NCBI RefSeq assembly: GCF_003970915.1
Contig: NZ_RXOF01000014.1
Span: 124,001-188,000 of the forward strand
DNA length: 64,000 nt
DNA from: Hymenobacter gummosus
GTDB lineage: Bacteria; Bacteroidota; Bacteroidia; Cytophagales; Hymenobacteraceae
Direction of reading: 5' to 3'
Shown: positions 57,569-64,000 of the stretch, in pieces
How the letters are laid out: each line of letters begins with the position of its first letter
How positions within the stretch are numbered: position 1 is the stretch's first letter
Notes under the pieces: model-generated
Told to the model about the DNA's origin: nothing
The model's input: only the letters and a program-made list of their open reading frames with translations
The model's database searches: none
Translations under genes and position numbers: made by a program

Positions 57569-58327
57569 ATGAAATTCCTTGCTTCCCTGCTGTTGGCGGC
57601 GGCCGCTTCAGCCGCCGGCCTCATCCCGGCCGCCCCGGCCGGCCGCCCCGAGGCCGGGGCACTGGCCCCGAAGTTCTACCCGGCGGTGCTGGTGTTCCAC
57701 AAAACCGCCGGCTTTCAGCACAGCTCCATTCCGGCGGGCCTGCAGGCCATCCGGGAGCTGGGGCAGGCGCACAAGTTCAACGTCGAATCCACCGCCGACG
57801 CGGGTTGGTTTACGCCCGAGAAGCTGAGCCGCTACCGGGCCGTCGTCTTCCTCAATACCACCCAGGACGTGCTCGACGCCGGGCAGCAGGCGGCCTTTGA
57901 GCAGTACATCCGCGGCGGCCACGGCTTCGTGGGCGTGCACGCCGCGGCCGACACCGAGTACGACTGGCCCTGGTACAACGGGCTGGTAGGCGCCTACTTC
58001 GTCAGCCATCCGCAAATTCAGCCCGCCACCGTGCGCCGCACCAAGCTGCGCCACCGGGCCACCAGCCACCTGCCCACGGCCTGGCCCCGCACCGACGAGT
58101 GGTACAACTACCGCAGCCCCGCCCCCGACCTGCGCGTGCTGCTGACCGTGGACGAAGCCACCTACACCGGCGGCACCCACGGCCCGGACCATCCCATTGC
58201 CTGGTACCACCCCTACGACGGCGGCCGGGCCTTTTACACCGGCCTGGGCCACACCGAAGAAAGCTACGCCGACCCGCTGTTTCGCCAGCACCTGTGGGGC
58301 GGGATTAAGTACGCGATGGGGCGGTAA
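57569..58327 (+). CDS. ThuA-domain protein (exported)
   Basis: A 252-aa protein with a signal peptide (MKFLASLLLAAAASAAGLIP). The domain is the ThuA/trehalose-utilisation type: PAVLVFHKTAGFQHSSIPAG, RYRAVVFLNTTQDVLDAGQQ, GGHGFVGVHAAADTEYDWPW, GLVGAYFVSHPQIQPATVRR, TDEWYNYRSPAPD and HPIAWYHPYDGGRAFYTGLG. It resembles class I glutamine-amidotransferase folds. ThuA proteins in Bacteroidota act on exported sugars or are of unknown activity. No sugar-utilisation genes are adjacent. Confidence 0.88.
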   Translation: MKFLASLLLAAAASAAGLIPAAPAGRPEAGALAPKFYPAVLVFHKTAGFQHSSIPAGLQAIRELGQAHKFNVESTADAGWFTPEKLSRYRAVVFLNTTQDVLDAGQQAAFEQYIRGGHGFVGVHAAADTEYDWPWYNGLVGAYFVSHPQIQPATVRRTKLRHRATSHLPTAWPRTDEWYNYRSPAPDLRVLLTVDEATYTGGTHGPDHPIAWYHPYDGGRAFYTGLGHTEESYADPLFRQHLWGGIKYAMGR

Positions 58328-58340
58328 CTGATATCATTGC

Positions 58341-58844
58341 ATGAAAATCATTGGTGCTGCCACGCTTATTCTGACGGGCTGCGGCCTGTTTGCGCCCGAC
58401 CCGGACGCCCAGGTGCGGGAGGCGGCCATCGAACGGCTGAATGCCGATGATAGTGACCCGGGGCACCCGTACACCGTACTCCGCGTGGGGAAAGCGGCCC
58501 CTTGGCGCCGGCAGGACGCGGACGTGCAGCAGGCCCGGCACATGGAGTACGATATCGAAAAGCTAGTCCGGCAACAGGAAGAAATCGGCCCGGCTCTGCA
58601 GCGCCTGCAACGCTGGGAGACCAGCCAGGAGCTTAAACCATTGAGCATCCGCTATACCTGGCTGCACGCAGAAGCCAACCGCCTGTTTGCCGTGCAGGAT
58701 TCGCTTTTGCACACCACCGACACTACCCGCATCGGCTCACGCATTCTGCTGGTCTACCGCTCCGAGTTTCTGGGCACAGTCGATAGCAGCACCTTCATTG
58801 TGCTGCCCAACGAGCCGGTGCAGCGCATGCTGGAAGCACCCTAG
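58341..58844 (+). CDS. lipoprotein of unknown function
   Basis: A 167-aa lipoprotein (MKIIGAATLILTGCGLFAPD, lipid cysteine at C14) starting 13 bases after the ThuA gene. PDAQVREAAIERLNADDSDP and a helix (MEYDIEKLVRQQEEIGPALQ) are followed by strands (SLLHTTDTTRIGSRILLVYR). No family is recognised. It is less GC-rich than its neighbours. Confidence 0.65.
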   Translation: MKIIGAATLILTGCGLFAPDPDAQVREAAIERLNADDSDPGHPYTVLRVGKAAPWRRQDADVQQARHMEYDIEKLVRQQEEIGPALQRLQRWETSQELKPLSIRYTWLHAEANRLFAVQDSLLHTTDTTRIGSRILLVYRSEFLGTVDSSTFIVLPNEPVQRMLEAP

Positions 58845-58881
58845 CCGCGTGCTCCGCTAAGGTCTTTCGTACCTTACTGCC

Positions 58882-59859
58882 ATGAACCGCTTCGACCGCA
58901 TCACCGCCCTGCTCATCCAGCTCCAGGCCAAGCGCGTGGTGAAAGGCCCCGAGCTGGCCCAGCACTTCGGGGTGAGTCTGCGCACAATTTACCGTGACCT
59001 GCGCACCCTGGAGGAAGCTGGCGTGCCCATCTGCGGCGAGGCGGGCGTGGGCTATTCGCTGGCCGAGGGCTACCGCCTGCCGCCGGTCATGTTCACCCGC
59101 GAGGAGGCTACCGCCTTGCTCACCGCCGAGAAGCTGGCCGCCCGCCTGGCCGACGAGCACACCGCCCGGCTCAGCACGGCGGCCATGGACAAGCTGCGCG
59201 CCGTGCTGCGCCGCCCCGACCGCGACTACGTGGAGGCGCTCAGCTCGCGTATCCGGGTGGTGGGCGGCCCGCGCCGGCACCCGCAGCCGCTGCCCGCCCC
59301 CGCCGCCGGCACCCAGCAACCCCTGCTCGACGCCATTGCCCGCCAGCGCGTGGTGCGCCTGGATTACCGCGCCGGCCACCAGGGCACGCCCTCCCGCCGC
59401 GACGTGGAGCCCATCGGCCTCTACTTCGGGCAGCACTGGCACGTGGTGGCGTTCTGCCGCCTGCGCCAGGAGTTCCGCGACTTCCGCCTCGACCGCATTG
59501 CCGGTCTGCAGGTGCTCGACGAGGCCTTCGCCCCGCGCCCCGACACCCTGCAAACCTACTGGGCCGAGCAGGCGCGGCAGTGGCAGCGCGAGGTAGTGGT
59601 GGTGCGCTTCGGGCCCCGGGCGCTCAGCCAGGTCCACTTCGAGAAGCACCACTTCGGCTGGCGGCACGAGCTGGCGCCCGACGAGGCCGGCTGGGTGGAA
59701 ATGACCTTGGTGCCCTGTTGCCTGGAGCAGTTTGGCCGCTGGATGCTGCTGTTTGCCGGGCAGGTGCAGGTGCTGGCCCCGCTGGGCCTGCAGGAGCGGG
59801 TGCGGGAGCTGGCCCGCGCCGCCCACGATTTTTTTTGCGCCCCGGCCGAAGTCTGCTGA
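58882..59859 (+). CDS. YafY-type HTH-WYL transcriptional regulator
   Basis: A 325-aa protein. The N-terminus (MNRFDRITALLIQLQAKRVV, LAQHFGVSLRTIYRDLRTLE) is a DeoR-like winged helix and the phrase VSLRTIYRDLRTLEEAGVPI is diagnostic. The WYL domain spans about residues 140-215 (VVRLDYRAGHQGTPSRRDVE, LYFGQHWHVVAFCRLRQEFR, DFRLDRIAGLQVLDE) and a C-terminal WCX extension follows. It probably responds to a ligand or nucleic acid. The DinB gene 63 bases downstream is the likely target partner, a common pairing. Confidence 0.9.
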   Translation: MNRFDRITALLIQLQAKRVVKGPELAQHFGVSLRTIYRDLRTLEEAGVPICGEAGVGYSLAEGYRLPPVMFTREEATALLTAEKLAARLADEHTARLSTAAMDKLRAVLRRPDRDYVEALSSRIRVVGGPRRHPQPLPAPAAGTQQPLLDAIARQRVVRLDYRAGHQGTPSRRDVEPIGLYFGQHWHVVAFCRLRQEFRDFRLDRIAGLQVLDEAFAPRPDTLQTYWAEQARQWQREVVVVRFGPRALSQVHFEKHHFGWRHELAPDEAGWVEMTLVPCCLEQFGRWMLLFAGQVQVLAPLGLQERVRELARAAHDFFCAPAEVC

Positions 59860-59922
59860 CATAGGGCTGTCACCTGGGGGCCGGAAGTTTGGGCTATCAA
59901 TCAACCCAAACCCCAACGCCCC

Positions 59923-60441
59923 ATGGAAACCACCCTGGTAGCCGCCCCCGCCCAAGCCTTCCTCACCGAGCTGCACGAGGAAATCCCGCAGACCCGCCGC
60001 GCGTTCGAGCGCGCCCCGGTGGCCCAGCTCGACTGGCAGCCCCACGCCAAGTCCATGACCCTGGGCCAGCTGCTGCGCCACACCGCCGACGTCATCGGCT
60101 GGATCAAGGACACGCTGGAGTCCACCGACCTGGACGTATCGGTATTCGACAGCGCGGCAACGACGCCCATCAGCAGCACCGCCGAGCTGCTGGCCTACTT
60201 GGAGGAGCGCGCCGCCGCGGCCACCGCGGTCCTGCAGGCCGCCACGGCCGACGACCTGGAGCAGACCTGGACCATGCGCAGCGGCGAGCAGGTGCTCGTG
60301 AGCCAGTCGCGCGCCTCGGTGGTACGCCACCTGATCAGCCAGATGATTCACCACCGCGGCCAGCTCACCGTGTACCTGCGCCTGCTCGACGTACCCGTGC
60401 CCGGCCCCTACGGCCCCTCGGCCGACGAGCAGAACTGGTAG
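59923..60441 (+). CDS. DinB-family protein paired with the WYL regulator
   Basis: A 172-aa protein. LDWQPHAKSMTLGQLLRHTA, DVIGWIKDTLESTDLDVSVF and VVRHLISQMIHHRGQLTVYL are the usual DinB helices; the histidines in LLRHTAD and MIHHRGQL bind metal. It is 63 bases after the YafY-type regulator on the same strand. This pairing of YafY and DinB is frequent in Bacteroidota and suggests co-regulation. It is the third DinB gene here. Confidence 0.85.
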   Translation: METTLVAAPAQAFLTELHEEIPQTRRAFERAPVAQLDWQPHAKSMTLGQLLRHTADVIGWIKDTLESTDLDVSVFDSAATTPISSTAELLAYLEERAAAATAVLQAATADDLEQTWTMRSGEQVLVSQSRASVVRHLISQMIHHRGQLTVYLRLLDVPVPGPYGPSADEQNW

Positions 60442-60463
60442 GAGTAACAGCCTGCCTCCCAAA

Positions 60464-60621
60464 AGCCGCGTAGCGGCGCCACATCAATAGAAACCGGCAG
60501 CAAGAACGTTTTGAGCTCCGTAGGAGCGGCACCTAACCCGCGCGGATAAGGTGCCGCTCCTACGGAGCTCGGAATCATTTGGGCGCATTGGTTTCTATTG
60601 ACGTGGCGCCGCTACGCGGCT
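60464..60621. repeat. repeat family C, copy 2 (nested palindrome)
   Basis: AGCCGCGTAGCGGCGCCACA plus TCAATAGAAACC (60464-60495) pairs, one mismatch, with 60590-60621. Inside, GAGCTCCGTAGGAGCGGCAC plus CT (60513-60534) pairs perfectly with 60549-60570. It shares its outer layout with copy 1 (AGCCGC, AGCGGCGC, ATAGAAA/GTAGAAA) but the inner stem differs. Confidence 0.85.
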
Positions 60622-60662
60622 GGGGGCACCGACGCGGTTTGGGCTACGGGTTCGGCGGTACC

Positions 60663-61574
60663 TTACTGGTGCCAGTCCTCCGGCTCGATGTGCACCAGCA
60701 CGTCGTACACGGCGGGCAGCTCGGCAATGACGGCGTCCTTCACGGCGTGGGCTACGGCGTGGCCTTCGCGCACCGAAATGTCGCCGTCGACGAGCACGTG
60801 CAAATCGACGAAGTACTCCAGGCCCATCTTGCGCACAATGCACTTTTCGGTGCCGAGCACGCCGGGCACGGAGCGGGCCACCCGGGCCACGTCGGCGGGC
60901 CAAGAGCCGGCCGGGGCCTCGTCCATGATTTCGCCCAGGGCCGGGCGGAAGATGTGGTAGGCGTTGTAGACGATGATGAGCGAGGCGCCGATGGCGGCCC
61001 AGTCGTCGGCGCTTTCGTAGCCGGGGCCGCCGATGAGGGCAATGCTGATGCCCACAAAGGCCGTGAGGGAGGTAATGGCGTCGCTGCGGTGGTGCCAAGC
61101 GTCGGCCTTCACGGCCCCGCTGCCCACCTGCTCGCCCACTTGGTCGATGTGGCGGAACAGCCACTCCTTCACGATGACCACCCCGCCCAGCACGATGAGG
61201 GTGAAGGGCGAGGGAATCTTGTGCGGAGTGAGAATGTGCAGCACGCTCTGCCACATGATGATGCCGGCGGCCAGCACCAGGGCCCCGGCCACCAGCAGGG
61301 AAGCCAGCGGCTCGGCCTTGCCGTGGCCGTAGGGGTGGTTTTCGTCGGGCTCCCGGGCGGCGGCGCGCAGGCCCAGCCACACGAACAGCGACGTAAACAC
61401 GTCGGAGGCCGACTCGATGGCGTCGGCAATGAGGGCGTAGGAATTGCCCAGCACCCCGGCCGCACCCTTCACGGCCGCCAGCAGCAGGTTGGCCCCGATG
61501 CCCACCAGGGTGCTGCGCTGGCCTTGCTGAACCCGCGCGGCGGTGCTGCGCACGGGGGGAGGGGACTGTTGCAT
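60663..61574 (-). CDS. cation diffusion facilitator transporter
   Basis: About 303 aa from MQQSPPPVRSTAARVQQGQR at 61574. Six membrane helices; the CDF signatures are LIADAIESASDVFTSLFVWL, DENHPYGHGKAEPLASLLVA and KADAWHHRSDAITSLTAFVG, which contain the metal ligands (D in ADAIES, H-H-x-x-D). The C-terminal soluble domain (LGTEKCIVRKMGLEYFVDLH) is the usual ferredoxin-like dimer part. It exports Zn2+, Fe2+ or Mn2+ by proton exchange. The exact metal is not visible. The start 75 bases upstream is possible but unlikely. Confidence 0.92.
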   Translation of the reverse strand: MQQSPPPVRSTAARVQQGQRSTLVGIGANLLLAAVKGAAGVLGNSYALIADAIESASDVFTSLFVWLGLRAAAREPDENHPYGHGKAEPLASLLVAGALVLAAGIIMWQSVLHILTPHKIPSPFTLIVLGGVVIVKEWLFRHIDQVGEQVGSGAVKADAWHHRSDAITSLTAFVGISIALIGGPGYESADDWAAIGASLIIVYNAYHIFRPALGEIMDEAPAGSWPADVARVARSVPGVLGTEKCIVRKMGLEYFVDLHVLVDGDISVREGHAVAHAVKDAVIAELPAVYDVLVHIEPEDWHQ

Positions 61575-61684
61575 CGGGCGGGAACGAAGGGTGAAGCGCG
61601 GAGCAGCCGGCGACGCAGCCGCGCCGCTTAGCCCGCAAAAATACGGCATCGGTCCCTAAACGGTCGTACCCCGCCCCCGAAGAA

Positions 61685-62497
61685 TCAGCGGGCCCGCAGC
61701 CACTTCGTGCGGGTGTAGGCCACGCGGAAGCCCTGCTTCTCGGCGTTGCGCTGCGACTGGCTGCCCGGCCGCGCCCCCATCATGGCCACCGTGCAGCCCC
61801 GGGCGGCGGCGTGGTGCAGGCGGGCGTCGAGCAGGGCCAGCTGGGCGCCCTGGCGCCGGGCCGCGGGCACGGTGCTGGCCCCGGCCAGCAGAGCCACCCC
61901 GTCGAAGATGAACAAGCCGCCGGCGGCAACGGGCTGGCCGCGTAGCTCGGCCAGAAACGGCTCCGCGCCGGCGCTGTGGGCGGTAATCTGGCCGAAATCC
62001 AGCATGAACGCCTCCAGCCCCGGCATTTCGGTGCTCCAGCCGGCGGCCGTCTGCGCCCAGCGCCCCTCCTCGCCCGCCCCAATGCGGCGAGTGCGCAGCA
62101 GCGGATTGGACGCGGCCGCCGGGGCGTAGTCGGCTTCGAGGGCGCGGTAGAGGACGTTGGTGTACTCCACGGGCTGGTAGCCGCGTGCCGCCAGCCGGGG
62201 CGGCAGCGCCTCGTCGCCCAGGGGACAGATTTCGTGGGCCACCGGAGCGGCCTGGGCGGCAAAAAACGCTTCCAGCTCGGTCAGCTCGGCCGCGCCCACG
62301 GCCCCGAACATGCCCAGCCCGAAGGTCTGCGTCAGCGGCGACTCGGGGCCGTCGAACAGGGCATAAGCCCCGGCTACTTCCCGCCAGGTGGCACCCACGG
62401 CGGGCTGCAGCCGCGCCCGGGCTTCCACGCAGGCGGCATTGGTCTGGGCTTCGGTGCGTTCGAGGCGCTGGGCCAGGGCGTAATCGGCAAAAAGCAT
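61685..62497 (-). CDS. GNAT family N-acetyltransferase (two-domain)
   Basis: About 270 aa from MLFADYALAQRLERTEAQTN at 62497; a GTG at 62572 would add 25 residues with no domain. The C-terminal domain is a GNAT: FLAELRGQPVAAGGLFIFDG, LAGASTVPAARRQGAQLALL (acetyl-CoA loop R-R-Q-G-A) and TVAMMGARPGSQSQRNAEKQ GFRVAYT. The N-terminal half (about 130 residues) has the same alpha/beta character and is possibly a degenerate GNAT copy. Substrate unknown. Confidence 0.82.
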   Translation of the reverse strand: MLFADYALAQRLERTEAQTNAACVEARARLQPAVGATWREVAGAYALFDGPESPLTQTFGLGMFGAVGAAELTELEAFFAAQAAPVAHEICPLGDEALPPRLAARGYQPVEYTNVLYRALEADYAPAAASNPLLRTRRIGAGEEGRWAQTAAGWSTEMPGLEAFMLDFGQITAHSAGAEPFLAELRGQPVAAGGLFIFDGVALLAGASTVPAARRQGAQLALLDARLHHAAARGCTVAMMGARPGSQSQRNAEKQGFRVAYTRTKWLRAR

Positions 62498-62733
62498 GGG
62501 AAGCAGGAGAAGGCGCCGGTGAGGCGCGCCGGGGCGGCAAAGTAAGGCCCTTGCGGCGGCAGTAGCACTCACATTTTCATGCGGCTTCCCGCGGCCGGCT
62601 CAAACGGGCTTGGCGTACCCGGCGGCTTCGTTCGGACCGCCGGCGGCGAATCGGCCTGCAACTTTTTTGCATTTCGCGGGTGATACTTGGGTTGGGAGCT
62701 GATTAATCAGTACATCCGCCCCCACTTGCTGCT

Positions 62734-63327
62734 ATGACTGCCGCTGCTGCCTCCGATACTGCCCCGCTTCTGCCCGCCGCCCGGCTGCGCGCCGCGCTGC
62801 TGGCCGACCGCGCCGCTACGCTGACCCAGCTCTACCGCCGCACCTTTCCCGCGGTGGAGCGCCACGTGCGCCGCCACGGCGGCACCGCGGCCGACGCCCA
62901 GGACGTGTTTCAGGACGCGCTTATCGTGCTCTACGAAAAGGCCCTGGCCGAAACCCTCACTCTCACGGCCACGCCCGGCACCTTCCTGGTAGCCGTGAGC
63001 CGCAACCTGTGGCGGCGCGAGCTGCAGCGCCGCGGCCAGCACCCTACCGCCGAGCTGACCGAAGCCCACTTCGACGAGCTGCCCGCCGACGAGTCCGAGG
63101 CCGCCCCCGCGCTGGCCGTGCTCGACTACGTGCAGCAGCTGGGCGAGAAGTGCCGCAGCCTGCTCATCGGCTTTTATTACCACCGCCAGCCGCTGGAGCA
63201 GCTGGCCGCCGCGCACCAGTACGGCAGCGTCCGCTCGGCCACGGTGCAGAAGTTTAAGTGCCTGGAGCGGCTGCGCAGCGCCGTGCGCGCCGCCTGGGCC
63301 CGCACCACCGACCTGCTGACCGCCTAA
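62734..63327 (+). CDS. ECF-type RNA polymerase sigma factor
   Basis: A 197-aa protein. Region 2 includes RAATLTQLYRRTFPAVERHV, DAQDVFQDALIVLYEKALAE and TFLVAVSRNLWRRELQRRG. Region 4 covers LGEKCRSLLIGFYYHRQPLE and YGSVRSATVQKFKCLERLRS. It is a typical ECF length. The next gene starts 5 bases after its stop and may encode its partner. There is no classic transmembrane anti-sigma factor. Targets unknown. Confidence 0.85.
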   Translation: MTAAAASDTAPLLPAARLRAALLADRAATLTQLYRRTFPAVERHVRRHGGTAADAQDVFQDALIVLYEKALAETLTLTATPGTFLVAVSRNLWRRELQRRGQHPTAELTEAHFDELPADESEAAPALAVLDYVQQLGEKCRSLLIGFYYHRQPLEQLAAAHQYGSVRSATVQKFKCLERLRSAVRAAWARTTDLLTA

Positions 63328-63332
63328 CCGCC

Positions 63333-63623
63333 ATGCGCCCCGAACTCACCCGCCTGCAGCTGATTGAGCAGCACCTGCTGGGCCCGGCCACCCCGGCCGA
63401 CGCTTCCGCCTGGCAGCTGCAAACCCTGCTCGACCCCGACCTGGCCGCCGATGCCGCGGCCCAGCAGCAGCTGTACGCGGGCCTGCAATTGGCCGGCCGC
63501 CAGCAGCTGCGCCAGGAGCTGCAGCTGATTCACCGGCAGCTCTACGGTCCCGGCTCGGCCGGCTGGCTGCGCGGCGCCGCCGCGGGCCTGCGCAGCCTAT
63601 TCAAGCGCCGCTTCCGGCGCTAA
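63333..63623 (+). CDS. small protein translated with the sigma factor
   Basis: A 96-aa protein starting 5 bases after the sigma-factor stop (MRPELTRLQLIEQHLLGPAT). It is Gln/Leu/Ala-rich and helical (QQQLYAGLQLAGRQQLRQEL) with a basic tail (GLRSLFKRRFRR). The N-terminal helix (LIEQHLLG...) resembles the ZAS/anti-sigma start (x-L-x-x-H/Y-L-x-G) seen in many Bacteroidota, without a membrane segment or zinc motif. An anti-sigma-like role is inference. Confidence 0.65.
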   Translation: MRPELTRLQLIEQHLLGPATPADASAWQLQTLLDPDLAADAAAQQQLYAGLQLAGRQQLRQELQLIHRQLYGPGSAGWLRGAAAGLRSLFKRRFRR

Positions 63624-63747
63624 GGCCCGTACCAGCCCCCTTTCCCGTCTTTTTCTGCTCGTACCGGCGGCTCCGTGGCCTCTGGCGGGCTACGCTTTGC
63701 CCTTTTGCGGCGCCGAAGCAGCCGTGCATTCGGGCCTGATTTCCCGT

Positions 63748-63780
63748 CGAAAAACGAAAAACCAGCAACGAAAAACCAAC
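63748..63780. repeat. A-rich direct repeat (CGAAAAAC words)
   Basis: CGAAAAACGAAAAACCAGCA then ACGAAAAACCAACC. The same word family (AACAACGAAAAACAAACAAC) is read through inside the AAA+ ATPase gene at 9078-9118. Here it lies before the start of the ClpP-type gene. Confidence 0.6.
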
Positions 63781-63785
63781 CAGCC

Positions 63786-64000
63786 ATGCTTGATTCCACC
63801 GAATTTCGCCGCTTTGCCGTCGGGCACCGGGGCCTGAGCGGCCTGCGCGTCGATGAGTACCTGCACCACGTCGAAGGGCAAAGTCGCCACTTCGTCACGG
63901 GCATGACGCGCTCCGTTATCGAGGAGCGGCCCACGCGCTTCGCCGAAATCGACGTGTTTTCGCGCCTGATTATGGACCGCATCGTGTTCCTGGGCCAGGC
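63786..64000 (+). CDS. ClpP-type protease subunit, 5' part only
   Basis: The window ends inside this gene. The visible 71 residues begin MLDSTEFRRFAVGHRGLSGL and continue MTRSVIEERPTRFAEIDVFS, then RLIMDRIVFLGQA. The phrase DVFSRLIMDRIVFLG is the ClpP strand that opens the protease domain, and the 55-residue N-terminal extension is that of the Bacteroidota ClpP. The catalytic Ser, His and Asp lie beyond the edge. It would form the ClpP ring that degrades proteins fed by ClpX. Confidence 0.85.
   Translation, partial: MLDSTEFRRFAVGHRGLSGLRVDEYLHHVEGQSRHFVTGMTRSVIEERPTRFAEIDVFSRLIMDRIVFLGQ

Noticed and set aside
60579-61631. 350-codon plus-strand frame opposite the CDF transporter
   Set aside because: Antisense to a clear CDF gene, His/Gly/Val-rich shadow composition.
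1-64000. tRNA and rRNA genes
   Set aside because: No cloverleaf with a TTCGA/TTCRA arm and CCA-proximal stem and no rRNA-like segment were recognised by eye; a covariance search would be decisive.

Overview
The window looks like chromosomal DNA of a Hymenobacter-type bacterium (Bacteroidota, Cytophagales). It is GC-rich, and its genes mostly start without a Shine-Dalgarno sequence. Some promoters resemble the Bacteroidota -33/-7 type. Two secreted proteins end in type IX secretion (T9SS) sorting domains, one CHU_C/type B and one Por-type/type A. The genus is inferred; the phylum is well supported.

Layout. 151-12176: a co-oriented envelope-maintenance block with a YbjN/CesT-like chaperone-fold protein, PspA/IM30, a small membrane protein, a YqiJ-like membrane protein, a YqiK-like flotillin, a DUF559 nuclease wedged between palindromic repeats, a 1673-aa coiled-coil AAA+ ATPase and four DUF3592 membrane proteins in a row. 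12277-15036: a T9SS type B adhesin-like protein. 15139-18053: a frameshifted DUF3060 lipoprotein, a monooxygenase-fold protein, a SUKH protein and a MATE exporter. 18259-20124: a beta-lactamase-fold hydrolase with membrane tail. 20366-22382: an AT-rich two-gene reverse-transcriptase cassette, clearly foreign and probably anti-phage. 22587-28045: small secreted or membrane proteins, a decayed T9SS-type gene, a STAS protein and many repeats. 28502-31051: a secreted GH13 amylase. 31315-34709: small proteins, one DinB and one SpoIIAA-like. 34888-35877: a decayed SulP transporter. 35897-37049: a HipA-like kinase with DUF3037. 38014-40719: a UvrA2-like ATPase. 40831-42804: paired lipoproteins. 43116-48104: MsrB, GNAT, an LRR-kinase and an NCS1 permease. 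48280-55155: SelO, TlpA-like, cupin and two beta-propeller proteins. 55544-63623: a disordered hydrophilic protein, DinB proteins, ThuA, a WYL regulator, a CDF transporter and an ECF sigma factor. The window ends inside a ClpP-type protease gene.

The most unusual content is not ordinary coding sequence. (1) Two homologous intergenic regions (about 25835-26040 and 33292-33500, minus strand) fold into the same multi-hairpin RNA with compensatory pair changes, each ending in a terminator. (2) A family of long composite palindromes (seven copies) is associated with a DUF559 nuclease whose last codons lie inside the repeat. (3) Two further nested palindrome families occur. (4) A perfect 44-bp inverted duplication lies inside msrB, and an AT-rich palindrome is read through in frame in the uvrA2-like gene. 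(5) Six hairpin boxes are spaced exactly 42 bp apart. Together these suggest a genome shaped by hairpin-templated rearrangement and palindromic repeat spread. No rRNA, tRNA, CRISPR array, integrase or transposase was recognised.
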